A stretch of DNA of 64,000 bases, from contig NZ_JAAATW010000001.1 of NCBI RefSeq assembly GCF_009908315.1, forward strand, positions 1,488,001 through 1,552,000. The letters run 5' to 3'. The translations under genes were made by a program, and so were the position numbers. Source of the stretch: Paragemmobacter ruber. GTDB lineage: Bacteria; Pseudomonadota; Alphaproteobacteria; Rhodobacterales; Rhodobacteraceae. Position 1 is the first letter of the stretch, and every line of letters starts with the position of its first letter. Below are positions 1-7,694 of this stretch, one piece after another. Under the pieces are notes generated by a model, which was not told the origin of the DNA, made no database searches, and saw only the letters and a list, made by a program, of their open reading frames with translations.

Positions 1-858
1 CAGACGCTGGCCGCCGCGCAGGCCTTCTGCGCCGAACAGCAGGCCCATTTCCTGTCGCCCTTCGATGATGCCGACGTGATCCTTGGTCAGGCCAGCGTGG
101 GGGTGGAAATCCTCGATCAGCTGGGCCGCGCGCCCGATCTGGTGATCCTGCCCGTGGGGGGCGGCGGCCTGTCTTCCGGCGTGACCGCCTATCTGCGCGC
201 CATGTCGCCCGATACCGACTACCGCTTTGTCGAACCGCTGGGCGGGGCAAGCCTGCTTGCCGCCCTGCGCGATGGCACGCCGGTCAAGCTGCCGCGCGTC
301 AACAGCTTTGTCGACGGGGCCGCCGTGGCGCGGGTGGGCGACCGCACGTTTGCGCACCTCAACTGGGTGCCGGTGGAAAACGTGCTGCTTGCCCCCGAAG
401 ACCGCATCTGCGTGACCATGCTAGAGATGCTGAATGTCGAAGGCATCGTTCTGGAACCGGCGGGCGCGCTCTCTGTCGATGTGTTGCCCGAACTCGCCGA
501 TCAAATTCGGGGCAAGACCGTGGTCTGCGTCACCTCTGGCGGGAATTTCGATTTCGAACGCCTGCCCGAGGTGAAGGAACGCGCCCAGCGCTATTCGGGC
601 GTGAAGAAATACTTCATCCTGCGGATGCCCCAACGCCCCGGCGCGCTGCGCGAATTCCTGGCGATGCTCGGCCCGGATGATGACATCGCCCGCTTCGAAT
701 ACCTCAAGAAATCCGCGCGCAACTTCGGGTCCGTCCTGATCGGGATCGAAACCCGCAAGCCCGAGAATTTCCGCGATCTTTTCCGCAAACTGGACGATGC
801 CGCCTTCACCTATCGCGACATCACCAATGATGAAATCCTCGCCGAATTCCTGATCTAG
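1..858 (+). CDS. ilvA: Threonine dehydratase (IlvA), 5' truncated
   Basis: The reading frame is open from base 1, so the gene continues upstream of the window; 285 residues of its C-terminal part are present. It matches biosynthetic threonine deaminase, the PLP enzyme that converts threonine to 2-oxobutanoate at the head of isoleucine synthesis. Visible family features are the glycine-rich PLP-phosphate loop LPVGGGGLSSG (about residues 49-59 of the fragment), the VTSGGNFD segment before the regulatory part, and a C-terminal ACT-like domain beginning near YFILRMPQRPGALREFL. Only one ACT-like unit is seen, as in the shorter alphaproteobacterial form. Its TAG stop sits in a CTAG palindrome that also supplies the stop of the converging Hpt gene. 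Confidence 0.93.
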   Translation, partial: QTLAAAQAFCAEQQAHFLSPFDDADVILGQASVGVEILDQLGRAPDLVILPVGGGGLSSGVTAYLRAMSPDTDYRFVEPLGGASLLAALRDGTPVKLPRVNSFVDGAAVARVGDRTFAHLNWVPVENVLLAPEDRICVTMLEMLNVEGIVLEPAGALSVDVLPELADQIRGKTVVCVTSGGNFDFERLPEVKERAQRYSGVKKYFILRMPQRPGALREFLAMLGPDDDIARFEYLKKSARNFGSVLIGIETRKPENFRDLFRKLDDAAFTYRDITNDEILAEFLI

Positions 859-1169
859 GCCACGGCCAGCGCATCGCGGCTGCGCAGCCACAACTGCTGC
901 AGATCCCCCGGCGCGACGGCGGCCCCCGCTTCCGACCGACGGCACAGATCGGCCAGATCATCAAAACCCAGCGTTAGCGCGCTCCCTTTCAGAAAGTGCA
1001 TATCCGCATCCGACAGCCTTCCCTCCTTCTGCGCAGACAGCCGTGCCACCACCTCTTCGCTTTCGCGCAGGAACAACTGCAGCAACTCTTCAAACCCGTC
1101 CTCGCCGATCTCGCCCCGCAGCGCGGCGAGGCGCTCCTTGTTCACCAGCATCACATCACCCACTTCCAC
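855..1169 (-). CDS. Hpt domain phosphotransfer protein
   Basis: A 104-residue, single-domain histidine phosphotransfer protein. The Hpt signature HFLKGSALTLGF is present with the phosphorylatable histidine at residue 58, in an otherwise helical protein. The family shuttles phosphoryl groups between receiver domains. A start at the internal Met7 is also possible. It is transcribed away from the response regulator-phosphatase gene that begins 142 bases to its right, so the two probably form one signalling unit. No cognate histidine kinase is visible. The stop overlaps the ilvA stop tail to tail. Confidence 0.85.
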   Translation of the reverse strand: MEVGDVMLVNKERLAALRGEIGEDGFEELLQLFLRESEEVVARLSAQKEGRLSDADMHFLKGSALTLGFDDLADLCRRSEAGAAVAPGDLQQLWLRSRDALAVA

Positions 1170-1311
1170 AACGCCCCCGCCCTGTCAGATCGCGAAAAAC
1201 GGTCAAGCAAAGGTGAATCCGCCCGGGTTCAGTAGCTAGAATTTTCCGCATTACCGGGATCTTAAGCGTTCTGCGCCACGGTGGGCGGAATGTGTCTGGG
1301 ATGGGGTTTCC

Positions 1312-2685
1312 GTGCAGCGACCGATCACACAGCCGCCATCGGCCCGGCGCGTGCTCGTCACCGATGACAGTGCCGCGCAACGCCAGATGCTGGCGATGCA
1401 GCTTTCCCGCTGGGGCTATGATGTGGCACAGGCCGCCTCCGGGCCGCAGGCGCTCGCCCTCGCGCGGGATGCGCGCTTTGACATCGTCCTCAGCGATTGG
1501 GTGATGCCCGGCATGTCGGGGCCCGACCTCTGCCGCGCCTTCCGGGCGCTTCCGCAGGATTCCTACAGCTATTTCATCCTCATCTCGGCCAAATCCGGCA
1601 CGGCGGCGGTGGCCGATGGTCTTGCAAGCGGGGCGGATGATTTCCTGACCAAACCCATCGACCCGGCCGAATTGCAGGCCCGCCTTCATGCGGGGGAACG
1701 CATCCTGCGGATGGAGTCGGAACTGCGCCACCGCAACCGCGATCTGCAACGCCTCTATGATGCCCTGCAACGCGATCTGGCCGAAGCGCGGCGCCTGCAA
1801 CTGTCGCTGATCCCCGATCCCGTGATCCCGCTGGACGGGGGCGAGGCGGTGTTCCTCATGCAGCCATCCGGCCATGTGGGCGGCGATCTGGTGGGCTGGT
1901 TCCCGCTGGAGGACGGGCGCATCGCCCTCTTCTCGATCGACGTGGCGGGGCATGGCGTCGCTTCCGCGCTGATGGCGGCGCGGCTGGCGGGCCTGCTGTC
2001 CGCCGGATCGCGCGAGCAGAACATCGCGTTCCAGGCCGGTCGCCCCCTGCCGCCCGATGCCGTGGTGGGCCGCCTCAATCGCCTGCTCTGCGCCGATCCG
2101 CCCGGCGATCTGTACCTGACGATGATCTATGCCGACATTGATCTGCGCGGTGGCGTGGCCCGTCTGGTGCAGGCGGGCCATCCCCACCCGCTGCTCCTGT
2201 CGCCCCGACGACCGCCCCTGCGCATCGGGGATGGCGGCTTTCCCGTGGGGCTGTTCCCGCAGGCCAGTTACGCCCCTGTCACCCTGCATCTGCAACCCGG
2301 TGACCGTCTGGTGATCCCGTCAGACGGGGTGACGGAATGTCCGGTCCCGGGCGGCGCCCCGGGTGATCCGGCCCCGGCCGATCTGGGGGAAGCGGGGCTC
2401 GCCGCGATCATGGACGCGGCGCGCGATCTGCGGGGCCGGCCCCTGCATGACGCCCTGCTCGCCGGCCTTGCCGCCCATGCCGGCACGCGGGATTTCCCCG
2501 ATGACGTCTCGGCCGTGATCCTTGATTTCAAGGGCGCTCAGCGCGCGCCGGTCAAGGCGCGGGCCAGCATGGCGCGGTCGCCGGGGTTGCCCAGCACCTC
2601 CAGCGCCGCCGCCACCGACATCCAAACCGCCTCATGCCCCGGTTCGGAGGGCGGGCCAAGCCGCCGCACTGGCCGCGCCAGATAG
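1312..2685 (+). CDS. Response regulator fused to PP2C/SpoIIE-type phosphatase
   Basis: A 457-residue cytosolic regulator. The N-terminal receiver domain (about 10-130) has the acidic pair D18/D19, phospho-acceptor D62 in VLSDWVMPG, and K114 in FLTKP. A coiled linker (about 132-165) leads to a PP2C/SpoIIE serine phosphatase domain (about 175-406) with metal-binding motifs GGD (190-192), D210 with GHG, SDGVTE (337-342) and a terminal DDVS. Such proteins dephosphorylate anti-anti-sigma factors in partner-switching pathways, as RsbU and Rhodobacter RbaY do; no STAS or anti-sigma gene is in view. The start is GTG. Residues 409-457 lie beyond the domain and overlap the Nudix gene on the other strand. 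Confidence 0.9.
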   Translation: MQRPITQPPSARRVLVTDDSAAQRQMLAMQLSRWGYDVAQAASGPQALALARDARFDIVLSDWVMPGMSGPDLCRAFRALPQDSYSYFILISAKSGTAAVADGLASGADDFLTKPIDPAELQARLHAGERILRMESELRHRNRDLQRLYDALQRDLAEARRLQLSLIPDPVIPLDGGEAVFLMQPSGHVGGDLVGWFPLEDGRIALFSIDVAGHGVASALMAARLAGLLSAGSREQNIAFQAGRPLPPDAVVGRLNRLLCADPPGDLYLTMIYADIDLRGGVARLVQAGHPHPLLLSPRRPPLRIGDGGFPVGLFPQASYAPVTLHLQPGDRLVIPSDGVTECPVPGGAPGDPAPADLGEAGLAAIMDAARDLRGRPLHDALLAGLAAHAGTRDFPDDVSAVILDFKGAQRAPVKARASMARSPGLPSTSSAAATDIQTASCPGSEGGPSRRTGRAR

Positions 2686-2984
2686 ACGGTGCACAGCTTT
2701 TCCGCCCACAGGTCATATTCCGGCATGTAGGTGAACCGCCGGAACGCGCCCAGCCGCCGCTCCAGCGCGACGCGCCATCCCGTTTCCTCGAACACCTCGC
2801 GGTGCAGGGCCGCGATGGGATGCTCTCCCGGGTCGATCCCCCCGCCCGGAAGCTGATACTCCGGCACCGGTTCGGCCTGATGGGTGGCCAAGAGATGATC
2901 CCCGTCCAGCAGGATGGCATAGACCCCGGGCCTGCGCTTGTACCGTTGACCTTGCTGCAAAGGCTCCCCATATCGACGGATCAT
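2538..2984 (-). CDS. Nudix hydrolase
   Basis: A 148-residue Nudix protein hydrolysing an unidentified nucleoside diphosphate linked to X. The Nudix box runs from about residue 47 to 70 and includes the core REVFEETGW with both catalytic glutamates. The start chosen is the ATG of MIRRYGEPLQ; a longer upstream frame exists but has no family similarity. The gene is divergent from hslO (81 bases between starts), and its 3' end overlaps the converging response regulator-phosphatase gene by 148 bases. The substrate cannot be told from sequence. Confidence 0.88.
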   Translation of the reverse strand: MIRRYGEPLQQGQRYKRRPGVYAILLDGDHLLATHQAEPVPEYQLPGGGIDPGEHPIAALHREVFEETGWRVALERRLGAFRRFTYMPEYDLWAEKLCTVYLARPVRRLGPPSEPGHEAVWMSVAAALEVLGNPGDRAMLARALTGAR

Positions 2985-3065
2985 CAGTTCTGCCCCCTGC
3001 CGCGCACCGCATTGCCCAATGCATATTGCCGCGTTATTCGGGGCAGGCACAACCGGGAAACCCCC

Positions 3066-4061
3066 ATGACCATCGGCTCTCAACTCGCCTGGGACGATAC
3101 CGTCCTGCCCTTTCAGCTTGATCGCTCCGACATCCGGGGTCGCGTGGCACGTCTCGATGGCGTGCTCGAACAGGTGCTCAAACAGCACGCCTACCCCCCG
3201 CAGATCGAGGCGCTGGTCGCCGAGGCCGCGCTGCTGACCGCGCTCATCGGCCAGACGATCAAACTGCGCTGGAAACTGTCGCTGCAGGTGCGCGGCAAAG
3301 GCCCGGCCCGCCTGATCGCGACCGATTACTACGGCCCCAGCGAAGACGGCCAGCCCGCCCGCATCCGCGCCTATGCCAGCTTTGACAAAGACAGGCTCGA
3401 TCCCAACGCCGCCCCCTTCAGCCAGATCGGCGAAGGCTACCTCGCCGTGCTGATTGATCAGGGCGAAGGCAACCTTCCCTATTCCGGCATCACCCCCATC
3501 GCGGGCGGGTCGCTTTCGTCCTGCGCGGAAACCTATTTCGCGCAGTCCGAACAGTTGCCCACCCGCTTTGCCGTCACCTTCGGCAAAAGCCAGCAACCGG
3601 GTCAGCCGGAACTCTGGCGCGCAGGCGGCGTGATGCTGCAGCACATGCCCAAGGCTTCGCCCTTCGTCGCCAACGCGGGCGGCAGCGGCGAAGGCGGCCT
3701 GCTCACCCATGCCGATATCCTGTCGGGGGATGAGGGCGAAAACTGGAACCGCGTGAACCTCCTCCTCGATACGGTGGAAGAGATGGAACTGATCGGCCCT
3801 TCCGTGCAGCCGACCGAACTGCTCGTCCGTCTGTTCCACGAAGAAGAGCCGCGCGTCTTCGACGCCCAGCAGGTGCGTTTCGGCTGCTCCTGTTCCGAAG
3901 AAAAGGTGCGCAATTCGCTGTCGATCTATTCGGCCAAGGACATCGCCTACATGACCACGCCCGAAGGCAAGGTCACGGCGGATTGCCAGTTCTGCAGCGC
4001 GCATTATGAACTCGATCCCGCCACCGTCGGGTTCGAGGCGACAAAGTCGCCGGATGCGTGA
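3066..4061 (+). CDS. hslO: Hsp33 redox-regulated molecular chaperone
   Basis: A 331-residue Hsp33. The C-terminal zinc switch has C274 and C276 (CSC) and C307 and C310 (CQFC). Oxidation of these cysteines to disulfides releases zinc and activates holdase activity against unfolding proteins in the cytoplasm. The N-terminal domain has the usual family segments, such as TALIGQTIKLRWKLSLQ and the glycine-rich region near YSGITPIAGGS. The start is the ATG before TIGSQLAWDD. The next gene, a Nudix hydrolase, starts 8 bases before this stop, so the two are translationally coupled. Confidence 0.95.
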   Translation: MTIGSQLAWDDTVLPFQLDRSDIRGRVARLDGVLEQVLKQHAYPPQIEALVAEAALLTALIGQTIKLRWKLSLQVRGKGPARLIATDYYGPSEDGQPARIRAYASFDKDRLDPNAAPFSQIGEGYLAVLIDQGEGNLPYSGITPIAGGSLSSCAETYFAQSEQLPTRFAVTFGKSQQPGQPELWRAGGVMLQHMPKASPFVANAGGSGEGGLLTHADILSGDEGENWNRVNLLLDTVEEMELIGPSVQPTELLVRLFHEEEPRVFDAQQVRFGCSCSEEKVRNSLSIYSAKDIAYMTTPEGKVTADCQFCSAHYELDPATVGFEATKSPDA

Positions 4062-4650
4062 TGTCGAAGACAGGCTGCGCGCGGCCCTGAACCGCCCCGC
4101 GCGGCCTTCTTCCGATTTCGATCTGAACCCGGCCATCTCCCTGCCCCCCGGGCGCGTCCTGCGCCCGGCGGCGGTGCTGCTGGCGGTCTGGCTGCGCCCC
4201 GAAGGCGCGCGCCTGATCCTTACGAAACGGGCCTCGCATCTCAAACACCATCCCGGCCAGATCGCGCTTCCGGGCGGCAAGGTCGACCAGGGCGATGACG
4301 GCGTCATCGCCACCGCCCTGCGCGAAAGCGTGGAAGAGGTGGGTCTTCCCCCCGCGCTGGTCGATATCGCAGGCACGCTGCCCGCGCATGAAACCGTCAC
4401 GGGCTTTTCCGTGACCCCCGTGCTCGGCTTCGTGCGCGCCCCCTTCACCCCCACGCCCGAGGCGGGCGAGGTGGAAGAGGTCTTCACCGTCCCGCTCGCC
4501 CATGTGCTGAACCCGGAAATCTACAGCATCGAACGCCGCCGCTGGCGCAATGAATGGCGGCGCTACTACGCCGTACCCTTTGGCCCCTATTACATCTGGG
4601 GCGCCACCGCGCGCATCCTGCGCGGTCTGGCCGATAGGGTGCAGCCATGA
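4054..4650 (+). CDS. CoA pyrophosphatase-type Nudix hydrolase
   Basis: A 198-residue Nudix protein of the CoA pyrophosphatase (NudL-like) group. The Nudix box is at about residues 72-94 and contains RESVEEVGL. The preceding segment LTKRASHLKHHPGQIALPGG is the typical CoA-diphosphatase lead-in (LLTxRSxxLRxHxGQxxFPGG pattern). It would cleave CoA or oxidised CoA to phosphopantetheine and 3',5'-ADP. The start overlaps the hslO stop by 8 bases and the stop overlaps the CCA transferase start by 4, giving one operon. The exact substrate is inferred from family similarity. Confidence 0.88.
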   Translation: MRDVEDRLRAALNRPARPSSDFDLNPAISLPPGRVLRPAAVLLAVWLRPEGARLILTKRASHLKHHPGQIALPGGKVDQGDDGVIATALRESVEEVGLPPALVDIAGTLPAHETVTGFSVTPVLGFVRAPFTPTPEAGEVEEVFTVPLAHVLNPEIYSIERRRWRNEWRRYYAVPFGPYYIWGATARILRGLADRVQP

Positions 4651-5786
4651 AACTGCACGGCGCATGGCTGGAAGACCCCGCCGCACAGGCCGCCTGCGCC
4701 GCGCTCATCGCGGGCGGCCATCAGGCGCTCTTCGTGGGTGGCTGCGTCCGCAACGCCCTGTTGAACATGCCCATCGGCGATATCGACATCGCGACGGATG
4801 CCACCCCCGACCGCGCCATGGCGCTGGCGGCGCTGGCGGGCATCAAGGCCCTGCCCACCGGCATCGAACACGGCACCGTCACCTTCATCATCCGCCGCCA
4901 CCCGCATGAGGTGACGACCTTCCGCCGCGACGTGCAGACCGATGGCCGCCACGCCGTCGTGGCCTTCTCCCGCCGGATCGAGGAAGACGCCGCCCGCCGC
5001 GATTTCACGATGAACGCGCTCTACGCCCGCCCTGATGGCACGCTGGTTGATCCGCTGGGGGGTCTGCCCGATCTCCTGGCCCGCCGCCTGCGCTTTGTGG
5101 GCGATCCTGCCACCCGCATCCGCGAAGATTACCTGCGCATCCTGCGCTTTTTCCGCTTCCACGCCTGGTATGGCGATCCCGAGGCCGGGGTGGATGCCGA
5201 AGGGCTCGCCGCCTGTGCCGCGGGTGTTGATGGATTGTCGTCCCTGTCGCGCGAACGGGTGGGGGCCGAATTCCGCAAGCTGCTCGCCGCGCCCGATCCT
5301 GCCCCCGCGCTGGCCAGCATGGCCCATGCGGGCGCGCTGCACGCCCTGCTGCCGGGCACCGATCCCCGCTACCTTTCGCCCCTGATCCATCTGGAAGACG
5401 GCCTTCCCATCCGCTGGCTGCGCCGTCTGGCCGTGCTGGGCGGCGACAATCTGGCCGATCTCCTCCGCCTGTCGCGGGCCGAAGCGCGACAGCTTGCCCA
5501 TCTGCGGGCCGCGGCGACCGGCACCGACAGCCCCGCCGTTCTGGCCCAGAAGTACGGCGCTGACGAGGCGACCGATGCGCTTCTGGTGCGCGCCGCCCTT
5601 AACGAAACACCCCTCCCGCCCGGCTGGCAGGCCGAGGTCGCCCGCGGCGCAGCCGCGCAATTTCCCGTGACCGCCGCCGACCTGCCCGCCCTCATCGGCC
5701 CTGCACTTGGCCAGGAACTCAAGCGTCTTGAACGTCTCTGGCGCGATTCCGATCTGCGGCTGACGAAGGCCGACCTGCTGCGCTGA
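4647..5786 (+). CDS. cca: CCA tRNA nucleotidyltransferase
   Basis: A 379-residue class II nucleotidyltransferase that adds or repairs the 3'-CCA of tRNA. Motif A is GGCVRNALL followed by GDIDIAT with the two metal-binding aspartates (about residues 31-49). The RRDFTMNALY motif and the basic helix IREDYLRILRFFRFH follow, and then a poly(A)-polymerase-type helical head. The genus-level distinction from poly(A) polymerase is based on length and the alphaproteobacterial context, where a single enzyme of this kind makes CCA ends. It starts within the stop of the preceding Nudix gene. Confidence 0.92.
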   Translation: MKLHGAWLEDPAAQAACAALIAGGHQALFVGGCVRNALLNMPIGDIDIATDATPDRAMALAALAGIKALPTGIEHGTVTFIIRRHPHEVTTFRRDVQTDGRHAVVAFSRRIEEDAARRDFTMNALYARPDGTLVDPLGGLPDLLARRLRFVGDPATRIREDYLRILRFFRFHAWYGDPEAGVDAEGLAACAAGVDGLSSLSRERVGAEFRKLLAAPDPAPALASMAHAGALHALLPGTDPRYLSPLIHLEDGLPIRWLRRLAVLGGDNLADLLRLSRAEARQLAHLRAAATGTDSPAVLAQKYGADEATDALLVRAALNETPLPPGWQAEVARGAAAQFPVTAADLPALIGPALGQELKRLERLWRDSDLRLTKADLLR

Positions 5787-5846
5787 CGGTTTTCCTTTCC
5801 GGCGAAGGGGTCTATATGGTGACCTCGCACGCAAGAGGCTTTGTCC

Positions 5847-7694
5847 GTGTTTCGTTTTTTCGAAGGCCTCGTTGACCCCTACGGTCCTTACGAGCAAACC
5901 GATACGCCGCCCCGGCGGCTCTGGCCCTTTCTGAAAGACTATATCCGCCCCTTCCGGATGGTCTTTTCGATCACGGCTGCGCTGTCGGTGGTCACCGCCT
6001 TCGCCGATGTGGCGCTGATCTGGTATGTCGGGCGGCTGGTGGACCTGTTGGCCGATAACGGCCCGCAACAGGCCTGGGCGCTTTATGGGACAGAGATGAT
6101 CCTTGTCGCGCTGGCCGTGCTGATCCTGCGCCCGATCCTTCTGGTGGCCAATGTGGCGCTGTTGCACAACGCCATCCTGCCCAATTTCGGCACGATGATC
6201 CGCTGGCGCGCCCATGCCCATGTGATCCGCCAGCCGGTGGGCTGGTTCGAATCCGATTTCGCCGGCCGCATCGCCAACCGCATCATGCAAACCCCCCCTG
6301 CTGCGGGCGATGCGGTGTTCCAGACCTTCGATGCCGTGGCCTTCGCCTCTGTCACCGTGGTGGGCGCGGGCATCATGCTGGCCGAGGCCGACCCCCGGCT
6401 GCTGTTGCCGCTGCTGATCTGGTTCGCGCTCTATGCGCTCCTTGTCCGCTGGACCGTGCGCCACGCAGGCCCCGCCTCCAAGGCCAGTTCCGACGCCCGC
6501 TCCGCCGTCACGGGCCGCGTGGTCGATGCCTATACGAACATCCATTCGGTAAAGCTTTTTGCCCATGACGCGCGCGAACTTGATTACGCGCGCGACTCGA
6601 TCGAACACGCCCGCAAGACGTTTCAATCGGAAATGCGCATCATCACCAAGATGGACCTCGCGCTCACCGTCCTGAACGGCTTCCTGATCGTGGCCATCAC
6701 CGGCTGGGCCATTTTCCTGTGGTATCAGGGCAATGCCACCCTTGGCACCGTCGCCGCCGCCACCGCGCTGGTCCTGCGGCTCAACAACATGACCTACTGG
6801 ATCATGTGGGCCTTCTCCTCGCTCGTGCAGGCGCTGGGCGTGGTGCAAGAGGGGATGGAAACCATCGCCCAGCCCATCACGCTGGTGGATCGCCCCGATG
6901 CCAAACCGCTGCAATTCCGCGAAGGCCGGATCGACATCGAAGGCATCAGCCACCATTACGGGCGCGGCTCGGGCGGGTTGGAAAACCTGTCGCTCTCCAT
7001 CCGCCCCGGCGAAAAGGTGGGCGTCGTGGGTCGCTCCGGCGCGGGCAAATCCACGCTGGTGAAACTGATGCTGCGCTTCTACGACTGCGAGGAAGGCCGC
7101 ATCCTGATCGACGGTCAGGACATCGCCCATGTCACGCAATCCAGCCTGCGCCGCCAGATCGGCATGGTGCAACAGGACAGTTCGCTCCTCCACCGCTCGG
7201 TGCGCGACAACATCCTCTATGGCCGCCCCGATGCGTCTGATGCCGACATGATCGCCGCCGCCAAACGTGCCGATGCCCATGATTTCATCCTGACGCTGGA
7301 AGATCCGCAGGGCCGCCGCGGCTATGATGCCCATGTGGGCGAACGCGGCGTAAAACTGTCGGGCGGCCAGCGCCAGCGCGTGGCGCTGGCCCGCGTCATC
7401 CTGAAGGACGCGCCGATCCTTATCCTGGATGAGGCCACCTCCGCCCTGGATTCCGAGGCAGAGGCCGCCATCCAGTCCGCGCTTTACGGTGTCATGCAGG
7501 GCAAGACCGTAATCGCCATTGCCCACCGCCTGTCCACCCTGTCCGAGATGGACCGCATCGTTGTTCTGGACGGCGGCCATATCGCCGAACAGGGCAGCCA
7601 TTCCGAACTGTTGGCGCAGAACGGGCTGTATGCCCGCTTCTGGGCGCGCCAGTCGGGTGGTTTCATCGGGCTGGAAGAAGAGGCTGCCGAATGA
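5847..7694 (+). CDS. ABC exporter half-transporter A (TMD-NBD)
   Basis: About 615 residues: an N-terminal exporter transmembrane domain (several hydrophobic spans between about residues 35 and 320), then an ATPase domain. Walker A is GRSGAGKST, the signature is LSGGQRQR and Walker B is ILILDEATSALDS, followed by the H-loop IAHRLST. All catalytic motifs are intact. The start is taken as GTG at 5847, eight bases after AAGAGG; a TTG two codons earlier is the alternative. The gene overlaps a close paralogue by ATGA, so the two halves probably form a heterodimer. The substrate is unknown; lipid or drug export is typical of this family. Confidence 0.88.
   Translation: MFRFFEGLVDPYGPYEQTDTPPRRLWPFLKDYIRPFRMVFSITAALSVVTAFADVALIWYVGRLVDLLADNGPQQAWALYGTEMILVALAVLILRPILLVANVALLHNAILPNFGTMIRWRAHAHVIRQPVGWFESDFAGRIANRIMQTPPAAGDAVFQTFDAVAFASVTVVGAGIMLAEADPRLLLPLLIWFALYALLVRWTVRHAGPASKASSDARSAVTGRVVDAYTNIHSVKLFAHDARELDYARDSIEHARKTFQSEMRIITKMDLALTVLNGFLIVAITGWAIFLWYQGNATLGTVAAATALVLRLNNMTYWIMWAFSSLVQALGVVQEGMETIAQPITLVDRPDAKPLQFREGRIDIEGISHHYGRGSGGLENLSLSIRPGEKVGVVGRSGAGKSTLVKLMLRFYDCEEGRILIDGQDIAHVTQSSLRRQIGMVQQDSSLLHRSVRDNILYGRPDASDADMIAAAKRADAHDFILTLEDPQGRRGYDAHVGERGVKLSGGQRQRVALARVILKDAPILILDEATSALDSEAEAAIQSALYGVMQGKTVIAIAHRLSTLSEMDRIVVLDGGHIAEQGSHSELLAQNGLYARFWARQSGGFIGLEEEAAE

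Noticed and set aside
2985-4487. Upstream extension of the Nudix frame on the minus strand
   Set aside because: It runs antisense through hslO; only the last 148 codons resemble a protein family.
4590-7601. 1003-codon open frame on the minus strand
   Set aside because: It lies antisense to cca and the first ABC gene, whose products have full family motifs. Its translation is rich in H, G, Q and R without any domain, as expected for the complement of GC-rich coding DNA.
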